64,000 nt of DNA from Lentzea kentuckyensis (GCF_002150765.1 NZ_MUYM01000128.1:1-64000); one strand, 5' to 3'. Shown: positions 50,077 to 59,123, numbered from the stretch's first letter. The notes: generated by a model not told the origin, from the sequence alone. A program made the numbers and translations.

Positions 50077-50132
50077 CCGACAACTTTTTTTGTCAAGACC
50101 AGCTCTACTGTCTTGACGAAGAGAATTGTCGG
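50077..50132. promoter_or_regulatory. Concentric double dyad with divergent -35 boxes
   Basis: Outer arms CCGACAA (50077-50083) and TTGTCGG (50126-50132) and inner arms GTCAAGAC (50092-50099) and GTCTTGAC (50110-50117) share one centre (50104.5). The inner arms contain a TTGACG -35 for the SRPBCC gene (50113-50118, 17-base spacer, CAGGAT -10 at 50136-50141) and a TTGACA on the other strand (50091-50096) facing DUF998. A repressor here would block both promoters. Confidence 0.65.
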
Positions 50133-50172
50133 CGGCAGGATGGCACCATTCACGAAGCCAGGAGGAGAGCTG

Positions 50173-50856
50173 ATGGGCCACGCGTTCGAGAGCACCGACG
50201 ACATCGAGGTGCCGGCGTCCGTCGAGGACGTCTGGACCGCCATCGCGACAGGGCCGGGCATCGACTCGTGGTTCATGGGCCGCAACGAGGTCGCGAACGG
50301 CCAGGTCAAGATGACCTTCGGCGGGTACCAGCCGACGAGTGAGATCACCGCGTCGGAGCCGTTGCGCCACTTCGCGTACAACAGCGGCGAGGCGCCGGAC
50401 GGCCGGTTCATCGCCTACGAGTTCCTGATCGAGGGCCGTGAGCACAGCAGCACCGTGCTGCGGATGGTGACGAGCGGCTTCCTGCCCGGCGACGACTGGG
50501 CCGACGAGTTCGAGGCGATGACGCTGGGCGGCGCGCTGTTCCGCAGCACCCTGGCCGAGTACCTGAGCCACTTCGCCGGCCGCACGGCCCGCCCGCTGAC
50601 GGTCTTCGGGCCGATGGTCACGGACTGGGACGAGGCCTGGAAGAAGCTCGACGCGGCGCTGGCCGAGAAGCTCCCGGACGCCGTCGAGTTCCACCGCAAC
50701 GCCCACACGCTCGGCCTGCGCACCGACAGGGGCATCTACCGGTTCATGCGCGGGTTCTTCGGCCCGTTCATCGCCGCACACCACGTCTTCGAGGGCGACG
50801 AGTCCGAACAGGACTGGCAGCTCTTCCTCGACACCACTCTGGGAGACCGGAAATGA
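50173..50856 (+). CDS. SRPBCC/AHSA1-domain protein
   Basis: 227 residues from ATG-50173 (GGAGGAG upstream). The START-like AHSA1 fold is seen in DIEVPASVEDVWTAIATGPG, then IDSWFMGRNEV and AYEFLIEGREHSSTVLRMV; an extra C-terminal helical part (120-227) follows. Such proteins bind hydrophobic ligands and are often encoded beside ArsR or MarR regulators, none of which is adjacent here. The hydrolase gene starts in its stop codon, so the two probably act on the same compound. Confidence 0.85.
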   Translation: MGHAFESTDDIEVPASVEDVWTAIATGPGIDSWFMGRNEVANGQVKMTFGGYQPTSEITASEPLRHFAYNSGEAPDGRFIAYEFLIEGREHSSTVLRMVTSGFLPGDDWADEFEAMTLGGALFRSTLAEYLSHFAGRTARPLTVFGPMVTDWDEAWKKLDAALAEKLPDAVEFHRNAHTLGLRTDRGIYRFMRGFFGPFIAAHHVFEGDESEQDWQLFLDTTLGDRK

Positions 50857-51677
50857 CGCGCTTCACGACCTCCGCCGACGGCACGCGGATCGCCTACTCG
50901 GTCACCGGCGCCGGATCCGCGCTGATCCTGGTGGACGGCGCGATGTGCCACCGCATGTTCGGCCCGTCCACCGAGCTGGCATCCGTGCTGGACAAGAACT
51001 TCACCGTCTACACCTACGACCGGCGCGGCCGCGGCGAGACCGGTGACGGCGCGACGCCGTGGTCGGTCGAGCGCGAGATCGAGGACCTCGACGCAGTGAT
51101 CAAGGAGGCCGGCGGGTCGGCGTTCGTGTTCGGCGTCTCCTCTGGCGCGGTGCTGGCGCTCGACGCGGCCACGAGGCTGACGTCCATCACCAGGCTCGCG
51201 ATCTACGAGCTGCCGATGGTCGTGGACGACACGTACACCCCGCGTCCCGCCGACATCGTCGAGCAGATGAACGACATGCTCGCGCGCGGCGACCGTTCCG
51301 GGATGATCTCGAAGTTCATGAAGATGGTCGGCGTTCCCGGCATCGGTCTCGCGATCATGAAGCTCACCCCGGTGTGGAAGAAGCTGAAGCTGGTCGCCCA
51401 CACGCTGGTGTGGGACCTGCGCATCCTCGGCGACGACGGCCGCGGCAGGCCGTTGCCTGCTGTCCGCTGGAAGATCAAGGTGCCGACGCTCGTCGCGAAC
51501 GGCGGCAAGAGCCCCGAATACCTCCGCAACACCATGAAGAACGTCGCGGAGGTGCTCGGGGACGTGGAGCACCAGGAGCTTGCGGGTCAGACGCACATGC
51601 TCAAGTCGTCGGCCGCGGCACCGGTGCTGGTGGAGTTCTTCTCGCGGGCCCAGCGCACCGCGGGTCCCATCGCGTAA
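50853..51677 (+). CDS. Alpha/beta hydrolase
   Basis: 274 residues. Family signs: YSVTGAGSALILVDGAMCHR (oxyanion side), YDRRGRGETGDG, nucleophile elbow GVSSGAVLAL with Ser, and a late His in GQTHML. The elbow is GxSSG rather than GxSxG with glycine on both sides, which is common in small-molecule hydrolases. Coupled to the SRPBCC gene (ATGA). Its last 91 bases overlap the end of the MFS gene on the other strand. Confidence 0.88.
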   Translation: MTRFTTSADGTRIAYSVTGAGSALILVDGAMCHRMFGPSTELASVLDKNFTVYTYDRRGRGETGDGATPWSVEREIEDLDAVIKEAGGSAFVFGVSSGAVLALDAATRLTSITRLAIYELPMVVDDTYTPRPADIVEQMNDMLARGDRSGMISKFMKMVGVPGIGLAIMKLTPVWKKLKLVAHTLVWDLRILGDDGRGRPLPAVRWKIKVPTLVANGGKSPEYLRNTMKNVAEVLGDVEHQELAGQTHMLKSSAAAPVLVEFFSRAQRTAGPIA

Positions 51678-52792
51678 CCGGCCACGACGAACAGCCCGCC
51701 GACCAGCAGCCAGCCGAGCGACCCCCAGCCGAGCACGACGGTGGTGAGCAGGGCGGGGCCGACCATGCGCGCGACCGCGGTGCCGGTCGCGAAGAAGCCC
51801 TGGTACTGGCCCTGCCGGTCGGCGGGCGCGAGGGAGAAGCTGATCTCCCACGCCCCGGAGGCGAGCATCATCTCGCCGAGCACCTGCAGCGCGGCGGCGG
51901 CGATCAGCACGGCCGCCCCCTGCCACGCGCCGAGGCTGAACGCCGTCACCGCGAAGACCGCGCAGGACGCGAGCATGATCAGCCCGGCGTGGCGGACGAG
52001 CTTCGACGCGCTGCCGAGGTCGGTCGCCCGCCGTGCGATCCGGACCTGGAACAGCACGACGGCCGCGGTGTTGAGCACCAGCAACGCGGCCGCGAGCCAC
52101 GTCGGCGCCTCGGTCCGTTGCACGATCCACAGCGGGATGATCAGGCTCAGCAACGGCATGTAGAGCAGCATCACGGCGTTGATCAGCGTGATCAGCGCGT
52201 ACGGCCGGTCCTTCAGCACGTCGAACTTGCCCTTGGCCCTGGTCATCACGGTCTCCGGCAGCGTGCTCAGGATCGCGGCGGCGGCGAGGAAGCTGAGCGC
52301 GTCGAGCACGAACACGGCCGTGTAGGCGGCTTCGGTGCCGAGGTGCAGGGCCAGCCCGCCCATCGCCGCGCCGATCGCGATGCCCGCGTTGGCCGTGGAC
52401 TGGATCCGCGCCCGTGCTCGCGTGCGCTCCTCCGGCGTGGTGAGGCCGGCCAGGAGTGCCTGCCGGGACGCCTGCAGTCCGCTCTGGAAGCTCGCGTACA
52501 GGCACATGACCACGACGAACGCCGCGAAGTTCCGGGTGAGGAGCAGGATCCCGATGCTCGTCGCCGTCGCTGCCGCGAGCACGACCGCGGTGGTGCGCGG
52601 TCCCAGGCGGTCGGCGAGGTGTCCCAGGCCCACCCCCGCGACGGCGCCGACGCCCCACGCGAGGGTCAGGGCGAGCCCGACCCGCGCCGCGCTCAGGCCG
52701 ACGATCTGGGTGAAGTACAACGCCGAAACGACGAGAAACCCGCCGTCACCGATGGAGTTCGTCAGCTGTGCGTACGCGAGTCGCCTGGTCAT
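51587..52792 (-). CDS. MFS transporter
   Basis: 401 residues, about 12 hydrophobic segments. Motif A between segments 2 and 3 is HLADRLGPRTTAVVL; PEERTRARARIQSTANAGIA follows segment 4. Resembles drug-efflux and macrolide-type MFS exporters, acting at the cytoplasmic membrane; substrate unknown. ATG-52792. The unusually long 91-base convergent overlap with the hydrolase gene encodes the last 29 residues of the transporter. Confidence 0.87.
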   Translation of the reverse strand: MTRRLAYAQLTNSIGDGGFLVVSALYFTQIVGLSAARVGLALTLAWGVGAVAGVGLGHLADRLGPRTTAVVLAAATATSIGILLLTRNFAAFVVVMCLYASFQSGLQASRQALLAGLTTPEERTRARARIQSTANAGIAIGAAMGGLALHLGTEAAYTAVFVLDALSFLAAAAILSTLPETVMTRAKGKFDVLKDRPYALITLINAVMLLYMPLLSLIIPLWIVQRTEAPTWLAAALLVLNTAAVVLFQVRIARRATDLGSASKLVRHAGLIMLASCAVFAVTAFSLGAWQGAAVLIAAAALQVLGEMMLASGAWEISFSLAPADRQGQYQGFFATGTAVARMVGPALLTTVVLGWGSLGWLLVGGLFVVAGYAMGPAVRWAREKNSTSTGAAADDLSMCV

Positions 52793-52921
52793 GACTATGA
52801 CCGTAGGGCGGCGATTGGCCCTAGTCGTGGGACAAGGTGGCGCCACTTCCTTGGGCCAATTTCCGCACCGACCCACGTCCCCGCCACGGCGCGTCGCGCC
52901 TCGACACGCCGACACCGAAGT

Positions 52922-52972
52922 ACACGCGGGGAGCTTTCGTGCGCTCTGAGCGCACGCGAGGGCCCCGCGTGT
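52922..52972. repeat. Palindromic intergenic repeat, family A copy 1
   Basis: Outer arms ACACGCGGGG/CCCCGCGTGT (52922-52931, 52963-52972) with a nested GTGCGCT-CTG-AGCGCAC hairpin (52939-52955). The 48 bases 52924-52971 match copy 2 at 59076-59123 at 37 positions without gaps. It lies in the 248-base gap between the MFS and NDH-like genes, which otherwise holds nothing recognisable. Confidence 0.75.
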
Positions 52973-53040
52973 CGTCAGCGGCGAGCGAGGAGGCAGGCTG
53001 CGAGTTTCGGGCGCGCGGGTCGCACTGTGCCACGATCGGG

Positions 53041-54159
53041 TCAGAGCGCGGTTTCGAGCGCCGCGCTGGCCGTGGTGATCCGCCGACGGCGCGTCGGAAG
53101 CATGACCGTCGGGTGCGAGATGCTCCACGCCGCGGACTTGCAGATGAACTCCTTCACGCGTGCGGCCGTCTTGCCGGTGAGGACGGACGGCTTGGGCTGG
53201 TCGTCAGGAGTCACCCACTGCACGAGGGCGTCACCGCGGCCGAGGCTGATGCACTGACCGCTGTAACCGATCTTGTTCTCCGGGAGCGCACGGCCCGTCA
53301 GGCGCGCGGCGATGGCGTCGGCCGCCAGGTGACCCGTCGGAACGCCTGAGGCGCACGACATCCGCAACGGCGAACCGCTCCCGCCGACCGCGAAGGCGGC
53401 GTCACCCACGGCGTACACGTCCGGGTGCGAGACGGACCGCATCGTCTCGTCCACGACGATCTGGCCCGACGGCGAGACCTCCAGGGTCGTGGCCGCGGCG
53501 ATGGGGTGGACGGCGAAGCCGGCGGTCCACACCGTCACGTCAGCCGGGATCCCACGACCGTCGACGCCTTCGAGCACGGTGATCCCGAGCCGGTTGAAGG
53601 CCTTGCGCAGGTAACCCTGGCCCTTGTCGCTCAGCCACGACCCGAGCTCACCTCGGGTGGCGAGCGAGACGTCGAGGTCCGGCCGGGCCTCGGCGATCTC
53701 GGTGGCGGCCTCGATGCCGGTGAGTCCACCACCGACGACGAGCACGGACGCACCCGCGCCGAGCTCCGCCAGCCGAGCCCGCAGGCGCAGTGCGGACTGC
53801 TTGCCCGCGACGTTGTGGACGTGCTCGGGAACGTCGGCGGCGGTGCTGCCGAGGGCGTAGACGAGGGTGTCGTAGGCGATGTCGCCACCGTCGGTGGCCA
53901 CGATCCTGCGTTCGGCGTCGACGGCTTCGACCCGCGCGATGCGCACCTGCACGCCGGTGCCCGCGAAGACGTCGGTCAGCTTGCGGACCTTGAGGTCCTG
54001 GCCGGTCGCCAGCTGGTGCATGCGCACGCGCTCGACGAACTCGGGGTCTGCGTTGACCAGAACGATCTCGGTGTCGGCGGGGTGCAGCCTCTTGGCGAGG
54101 CGCCCGGCGGCGTTGGCTCCGGCGTATCCGGCTCCGAGAACGACGATGCGGTGAGTCAT
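53041..54159 (-). CDS. NDH-2-like NAD(P)/FAD-dependent oxidoreductase
   Basis: 372 residues from ATG-54159 (AGGAG upstream; a GTG three codons earlier is possible). Two Rossmann motifs: RIVVLGAGYAGANAAGRLAK for FAD and VLVVGGGLTGIEAATEIAEA for NAD(P)H; the late FAD motif is PDVYAVGDAAF. Close to type II NADH dehydrogenases and related disulfide-type flavoproteins, but without a C-terminal membrane helix. The ECF41 sigma gene lies 82 bases upstream on the same strand; such sigma factors often control an adjacent oxidoreductase. Confidence 0.87.
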   Translation of the reverse strand: MTHRIVVLGAGYAGANAAGRLAKRLHPADTEIVLVNADPEFVERVRMHQLATGQDLKVRKLTDVFAGTGVQVRIARVEAVDAERRIVATDGGDIAYDTLVYALGSTAADVPEHVHNVAGKQSALRLRARLAELGAGASVLVVGGGLTGIEAATEIAEARPDLDVSLATRGELGSWLSDKGQGYLRKAFNRLGITVLEGVDGRGIPADVTVWTAGFAVHPIAAATTLEVSPSGQIVVDETMRSVSHPDVYAVGDAAFAVGGSGSPLRMSCASGVPTGHLAADAIAARLTGRALPENKIGYSGQCISLGRGDALVQWVTPDDQPKPSVLTGKTAARVKEFICKSAAWSISHPTVMLPTRRRRITTASAALETAL

Positions 54160-54241
54160 GGGCTTCACTCCTGTCTGGATGGTGTCGCTCCCTGAACCGG
54201 GCAGCGGCGCGAAACCTGACAGGAGTCGACTGTGACCTGGG

Positions 54242-55186
54242 TCACCACTCTTCGGCGAGGGGTTCTCCGCGTTCGATCGTGGCCCACTGGCGCGTGGCGT
54301 GGTCGAGCTTGGCGGGGTTGGCCTGGGTGTGGATGGCCGCGATGCCGTCGGTGGTGACTTCCAGGGAGATGACGACGAAGACCCGGTCGCCCACCACGAG
54401 CACCAGCGCGGGCACGCCGTTGACGATCGAGGCGAAGAACTCGAGGCGGCCGCCGACCATCTCCTGCTTGGCGGCGTCGGGGGTGAACAGCGTGCGCAGG
54501 AACCTCGCCACCTTCAACGCGCCGGTGATCGGCTTCGGCAGGCTGATGAACACACCGCCGGCGTCGCCCGCGCTGATCACGTCGTCGGAGAGCAGCTGCA
54601 CGAGCGAGTCGGTGTTGCCGCTGAGCGCCGCGGCGAGGAACTCCTCGACGATCCTGCGCGCGCCCGCCGCGTCGACCTCCATGCGGGTCCGACCGCTGGC
54701 GAGGTGCTGCTTGGCGCGCCGGTAGATCTGCTGGCAGTTCACCTCGGTGAGGTCGAGGATCTCGGCGATCTCGCTGTGCGCGTAGCCGAACGCCTCACGC
54801 AGCACGTACACGACCCGTTCGTTGGCCGAGAGCCGTTCCATCAGGGTGAGCATCGCGATGGAGACCGATTCGCGCTGCTCGACGGTCTCGGACGGGCCCA
54901 GCATCCGGTCACCGGCGAAGACCGGCTCTGGCAGCCACTGGCCCACGTACGTCTCGCGCCTGGCCCGCGCCGAGGTGAGGCGGTTGAGGCAGAGGTTGGT
55001 GAGCACCTTCGTCAGCCACGCCTCGGGCGTCTCGATGACCTCGTGCTCGGCGGCCTGCCAGCGCAGGTACGCGTCCTGCACCGCGTCCTCGGCCTCGCTC
55101 GCGGACCCCAGGAGGCGGTACGCGATCGCCTCCATCCGCGGCCTGAACTTCTCGAACACCTCGAGCTCTCGCGTCCCCACCAGCAT
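54242..55186 (-). CDS. sigJ: ECF41-type sigma factor with SnoaL-like extension (SigJ-like)
   Basis: 314 residues. Sigma region 2: FRPRMEAIAYRLLGSASEAE, then AVQDAYLRW. Region 4: LSANERVVYVLREAFGYAHS, then LTEVNCQQIYRRAKQHL. A SnoaL/NTF2-like extension (about 180-300) follows. The linker WLPEP and the C-terminal NPAKL (NPDKL-like) motif are the marks of ECF41 factors, which use the extension in place of an anti-sigma protein. The upstream TGTCAGG in the gap before the NDH-like gene could be a -35 of its regulon, but no convincing -10 was found. Confidence 0.9.
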   Translation of the reverse strand: MLVGTRELEVFEKFRPRMEAIAYRLLGSASEAEDAVQDAYLRWQAAEHEVIETPEAWLTKVLTNLCLNRLTSARARRETYVGQWLPEPVFAGDRMLGPSETVEQRESVSIAMLTLMERLSANERVVYVLREAFGYAHSEIAEILDLTEVNCQQIYRRAKQHLASGRTRMEVDAAGARRIVEEFLAAALSGNTDSLVQLLSDDVISAGDAGGVFISLPKPITGALKVARFLRTLFTPDAAKQEMVGGRLEFFASIVNGVPALVLVVGDRVFVVISLEVTTDGIAAIHTQANPAKLDHATRQWATIERGEPLAEEW

Positions 55187-55199
55187 GGTTCGCAGTCAA

Positions 55200-55598
55200 T
55201 CATGGATGCATGCGAGCGCCCTTGAAGATTTTGTCGACGGCGTTCTTCTGGCCGTGCACGGCGATCCCGACCAGGTCGAGGTCCTGGGTGTGCACCTTGC
55301 GCACGGCAGCGCGGTTGTCCTCGTCGTTGCCCGTCTCGAACAGGTCGGCGGTGAAGACGGTCATGGCCTGGTTGCGGCTGAGGGCGCGCTCGTGGGCCTT
55401 CTTGACCAGGTCCCCGTCGCCCTGCAGGACCACCACTGGCTGGCCGAACATCGGCAGGTAGTTGACGTCGTCGGCGTCGATGTAGGGCTCGCCGCGCAGC
55501 GTCTCGGGCAACCCGCTGACGAGGAAGGCGGTGACGTTCAGCGCCTGCCAGCCGGCCAGGTCGTCCCGCAGCAACACAGCGATCTTGGTGTCGAACAT
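55200..55598 (-). CDS. DUF2000 family protein
   Basis: 132 residues from ATG-55598, the start that fits the family (MFDTKIAVLLRDDLAGWQAL). Then NVTAFLVSGLPET and VVLQGDGDLVKKAHERAL. DUF2000 proteins are small, soluble, dimer-forming and of unknown activity. Divergent from the AraC-type gene (49-base gap), an arrangement found for other DUF2000 genes, so it is probably that regulator's target. Confidence 0.85.
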   Translation of the reverse strand: MFDTKIAVLLRDDLAGWQALNVTAFLVSGLPETLRGEPYIDADDVNYLPMFGQPVVVLQGDGDLVKKAHERALSRNQAMTVFTADLFETGNDEDNRAAVRKVHTQDLDLVGIAVHGQKNAVDKIFKGARMHP

Positions 55599-55647
55599 GG
55601 ACTCACGATCGCGGCCGACCGGCATCAGCGTCTTGTACGTTTTTGAC

Positions 55648-56409
55648 ATGGGCGTCTCGGCTTGGAAGCCAGGCGTGGAAGGCATCAAAGAGGTCTTCCA
55701 CGCCTCGTTCACCACGCACGTCTACCCAGCGCACACGCACGATGCGTGGACGTTGATGCTGCTGGACACGGGTGCCGTGCGGTACGAACTGGACCGTCAC
55801 GAGCGCGGCGCTCTCGTGGACGGCGTCACGCTGTTGCCGCCGCACGTGCCGCACGACGGGAGGTCGGCGTACCCGACCGGTTTCCGCAAGCGGGTGTTGT
55901 ACCTGGACGACACCGCGCTGCCGGGCGAGCTGATCGGCAAGGCCGTCGACACCCCGATGCTCGTCGATCCGCTGCTGCGGCAGCGGGTGCACCAGCTGCA
56001 CCTGGCGCTGGAGGACCCGTTCGAAGCGTCGAGCCAGCTGGCGTTGATCACCGAACGCCTCACGCACCACTTCGCGGGCACTTCGCCAGTCGTGCACGCG
56101 GACCCGACGCTCGCCGACAGGTTGCGGCAGTTGCTCGACGCCTCCCTGCCCGCCGGGATCACGCTCGCCGAGGCCGCCGCCGAGCTGCAGACCAGCCCGA
56201 CGCACCTGGTGCGGGCGTTCAGCCGGCGGTTCGGGTTGCCGCCGCACCGGTATCTGACCGGACGCCGGGTCGATCTCGCCCGCGGGTTCCTGGTGGACGG
56301 ACTTCCGGCGGCCGAGGTCGCGGTGCTGGCCGGGTTCCACGACCAGTCGCATCTGACGCGCCATTTTCGCCGTGTCCTGGGTACGAGTCCCGGCCGCTTC
56401 GTACGCTGA
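55648..56409 (+). CDS. AraC-family transcriptional regulator
   Basis: 253 residues. Cupin-like sensor domain at the N-terminus (VYPAHTHDAWTLMLLDTGAV, then LLPPHVPHDGR). Two-helix-turn-helix AraC domain at the C-terminus (GITLAEAAAELQTSPTHLVR, then VAVLAGFHDQSHLTRHFRRV, ending LGTSPGRFVR). Likely controls the divergent DUF2000 gene. The SARP gene follows after 4 bases on the same strand. Confidence 0.9.
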   Translation: MGVSAWKPGVEGIKEVFHASFTTHVYPAHTHDAWTLMLLDTGAVRYELDRHERGALVDGVTLLPPHVPHDGRSAYPTGFRKRVLYLDDTALPGELIGKAVDTPMLVDPLLRQRVHQLHLALEDPFEASSQLALITERLTHHFAGTSPVVHADPTLADRLRQLLDASLPAGITLAEAAAELQTSPTHLVRAFSRRFGLPPHRYLTGRRVDLARGFLVDGLPAAEVAVLAGFHDQSHLTRHFRRVLGTSPGRFVR

Positions 56410-56413
56410 CACC

Positions 56414-59023
56414 GTGCACGTCGGCATTCTCGGCCCAGTTGAGGCGCACTCCCCGGACGGCAGGATCCCGGTGGGTGGCCCACGGCCGCGCACCCTGCTG
56501 GCGTTGCTGGCCATCAGGGCAGGCGAAATCGTCCCGCTCGACCGGTTGATCGACGAGCTCTACGGCTCCGAGCCGCCGTCCGATGCCGCGAACGCCCTGC
56601 AGGGCCAGGTGTCGCGCCTGCGCCGGGCACTCGGCGACGCCTCGCTGATCGAGTTCCACCCGGCCGGCTACCGGTTGACGCTGGCGGCCGGCCAGGTCGA
56701 CGCGCACCGGTTCACCGCACTCGCCGCGGATGGCACGCAGGCGTTGGAACGGGGTGATCCGCAGGCGGCGGAATCCCTTTTGTCCGAAGCACTTCAGCTC
56801 TGGCGCGGCCCGGCGCTCGCCGACGTCGACGCCGCCGACCACGCGACCCGGCTCGAACAGCAGCGGGCGACCGTGACGAGTTCTCTGATCGCCGCCCGGA
56901 TCCGGCTCGGCAAGGCCGACGTGCAGGAGATCTCGGACCTGGTCGGGCAGCACCCGCTGGACGAACGCCTGCGCGGCTACCTGATGCAGGCGCTCAACCA
57001 GCAGGGCCGCCAGGCCGAGGCGTTGCAGGCGTTCGAGGACGCCAAGGCGCTGCTGGCCGACGAACTCGGCACCGACCCGTCGGCGGAGCTGCGCGCCATC
57101 CACCTGCAGATCCTGCGCGGGCAGACCCATCGCGAACTACCGGCGCAGCTCACCAGTTTCGTTGGCAGACAAGAGGAACTGCGGCGGATCGCCGCGCTGA
57201 CCTCGCGGCTCGTCACGCTGACCGGTCCCGGCGGTGCGGGCAAGACCCGGCTCGCCCTGCAGAGCGCGGGCCCGGACGCGATCTTCGTCGACCTGGCGCC
57301 GGTCAAGGATGTCGCGGCGGCCACGCTGCAGGCGTTGGGGCTCAAGGAAACCGTGCTGGCGCCGGAGGATCGGCTGACGCTCGCCCTGCGCGAGCGGGAC
57401 ACGTTGCTGATCCTGGACAACTGCGAGCACGTGATCGTCCAGGCCGCTCACCTGGCCCAGCAGCTGCTCAGCACGTGTCCGTCGTTGCGGATCCTGGCCA
57501 CGAGCCGGGAAGCGCTGGGCATCACCGGCGAGACGCTGTGCCCGGTGCCGCCGTTGAAGCCGGAGCAGAGCGTGGCGTTGTTCGTCGACCGCGCCCGCCT
57601 GGTGAACCCCGGTTTCGTACAGGACCGGCACACCGCCGACATCTGCCGCGAGCTCGACGGACTCCCCCTCGCGATCGAACTCGCCGCAGCCCGCACCCGG
57701 ACGCTGACCACCCAGGAGATCTCGGCCCGGCTTGGTGACCGATTCCGCTTGCTCACCAAGGGAAACCGCGCCGCCGCACCACGCCACCAGACCCTGCGCG
57801 CCGTCGTGGAGTGGAGCTGGGACCTGCTCGGCGCCGACGAACGCGACCTGGCCGCCGCGTTGGCCACGTTCAGCGGCGGGGCGACGCTGGAGGCCGTCGA
57901 ACAGGTCTGCGGACACGACGTCGAAGTGCTGGAAGCGTTGGTGGACAAGTCTTTGGTGGAGGCCACCGACGGCCGCTACCGCATGCTGGAGACCATCCGC
58001 GAGTTCTGCTCGCAGCACAAACGCGTCGACGCCGAGCACGCCGCGTACTTCCACGCGCTCGCCCGGCGCGCGGATCCCGAGCTGCGCCGGCGGGACCAGG
58101 TGAAGTGGTTCACCAGGCTGACCGCCGAGCACGCGAACCTCTTGCAGGCCGTCGAGTGGGCCACCGAACACGATCGGGAGCTGGCGCTGCAGCTCGTCAG
58201 CGATCTCTCGTGGTACTGGTACGTGAAGGGCAGCCGCACGGAAGTCCAAGGCGTGGCCCAGAAACTCCTCTCCCTGGCCGAGGAGGAGACGACCGAGCGG
58301 TACGCGATCCTGCTCGCGCTCGCCGCTCCGGAACGCGTGCCGGACCTGCTCAGGCAGCTGAACGGCCCGATCCGGCAACCGTTCGTGCTCATCGCCTGGG
58401 CGATGCTCACCGGGCCGCCGGACCCCGCCGCCCCGCGCACCGCGCTGCAGAGCGAGGTCGAGCGCAGTGACGACCCGTGGATCCAGGGCCTGACCGCCTT
58501 CAGCAACTCCTACCTCACCTGGGCCCAGCGCGGTGACCGGGCGCTGGCGATCGAGCAGTCCCGCGCGGCACTGCGGCAGTTCCAGGACCTGGGCGAACGC
58601 TGGGGCGCGGCCCAGGTCCTGGACGTGCTGGCCAACCTCACCGAGGATCCGCGCGAAGCCCTCGCACTCACCGACGAGGCACTCCAGGCGGTCGGCGAAC
58701 TGGGCGCCATGGAGGAACTCGCCGAGCTGCGCGGGCGGCGCGCGGACCGGTTGCTCGACATCGACGAGGACGCGGCCGAACGCGACTACCTGCTGGCGTT
58801 GGAGCTGGCGACGCAGGCAGGCCTGGCCGCCACCCGAGCGCTCGCGAACGCCGGCCTCGCCAGGATCGCCCAGCGCCGGGGAGAACCGGCGCGCGCCGAG
58901 GAGCTGTTGCGGGAAGCGCAGCGGGAGCTCGGGTTCGGGTGGATGCACGCGGCGGCCAAGCAGCAGGTGGAAGAGGTGCTCAACGAACTGGCCGCCGCAT
59001 CAATGTCGCCCCCGTTCGAGTGA
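56414..59023 (+). CDS. SARP/AfsR-type regulator with NB-ARC ATPase
   Basis: 869 residues, GTG start. OmpR-like winged helix (VHVGILGPVEAHSPDGRIPV, then LLALLAIRAGEIVPLDRLID and NALQGQVSRLRRAL), then BTAD (about 95-240). The NB-ARC ATPase follows (Walker A TLTGPGGAGKTRLALQ, Walker B TLLILDNCEH, GLPLAIELAAAR), then a TPR-like tail (about 570-860). SARPs activate antibiotic-type gene clusters by binding direct repeats. No biosynthetic cluster lies next to it, so its targets are elsewhere or are pathway-wide. Starts 4 bases after the AraC stop. Confidence 0.9.
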   Translation: MHVGILGPVEAHSPDGRIPVGGPRPRTLLALLAIRAGEIVPLDRLIDELYGSEPPSDAANALQGQVSRLRRALGDASLIEFHPAGYRLTLAAGQVDAHRFTALAADGTQALERGDPQAAESLLSEALQLWRGPALADVDAADHATRLEQQRATVTSSLIAARIRLGKADVQEISDLVGQHPLDERLRGYLMQALNQQGRQAEALQAFEDAKALLADELGTDPSAELRAIHLQILRGQTHRELPAQLTSFVGRQEELRRIAALTSRLVTLTGPGGAGKTRLALQSAGPDAIFVDLAPVKDVAAATLQALGLKETVLAPEDRLTLALRERDTLLILDNCEHVIVQAAHLAQQLLSTCPSLRILATSREALGITGETLCPVPPLKPEQSVALFVDRARLVNPGFVQDRHTADICRELDGLPLAIELAAARTRTLTTQEISARLGDRFRLLTKGNRAAAPRHQTLRAVVEWSWDLLGADERDLAAALATFSGGATLEAVEQVCGHDVEVLEALVDKSLVEATDGRYRMLETIREFCSQHKRVDAEHAAYFHALARRADPELRRRDQVKWFTRLTAEHANLLQAVEWATEHDRELALQLVSDLSWYWYVKGSRTEVQGVAQKLLSLAEEETTERYAILLALAAPERVPDLLRQLNGPIRQPFVLIAWAMLTGPPDPAAPRTALQSEVERSDDPWIQGLTAFSNSYLTWAQRGDRALAIEQSRAALRQFQDLGERWGAAQVLDVLANLTEDPREALALTDEALQAVGELGAMEELAELRGRRADRLLDIDEDAAERDYLLALELATQAGLAATRALANAGLARIAQRRGEPARAEELLREAQRELGFGWMHAAAKQQVEEVLNELAAASMSPPFE

Positions 59024-59075
59024 AGCGACACCCCACCCATCACCCTCCGCAACCCCTCCCTGCCTGCCGGCCGTA

Positions 59076-59123
59076 ACGCGGGGGCCTTTCGTCCGCTTCA
59101 GGTGTACGCGGGGTCCCCGCGTG
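59076..59123. repeat. Palindromic intergenic repeat, family A copy 2
   Basis: 48 bases aligned without gaps to 52924-52971. Both start ACGCGGGG, carry a CTTTCGT core and end CCCCGCGTG. Here the inner part is ACGCGGGG-T-CCCCGCGT (59106-59122). It lies between the convergent SARP and FAD-monooxygenase genes and may also terminate transcription. Confidence 0.75.

Noticed and set aside
54160-54241. ECF41 promoter in front of the NDH-like gene
   Set aside because: A TGTCAGG is present on the minus strand, but no CGTC-type -10 lies at the right distance, so it is not called.
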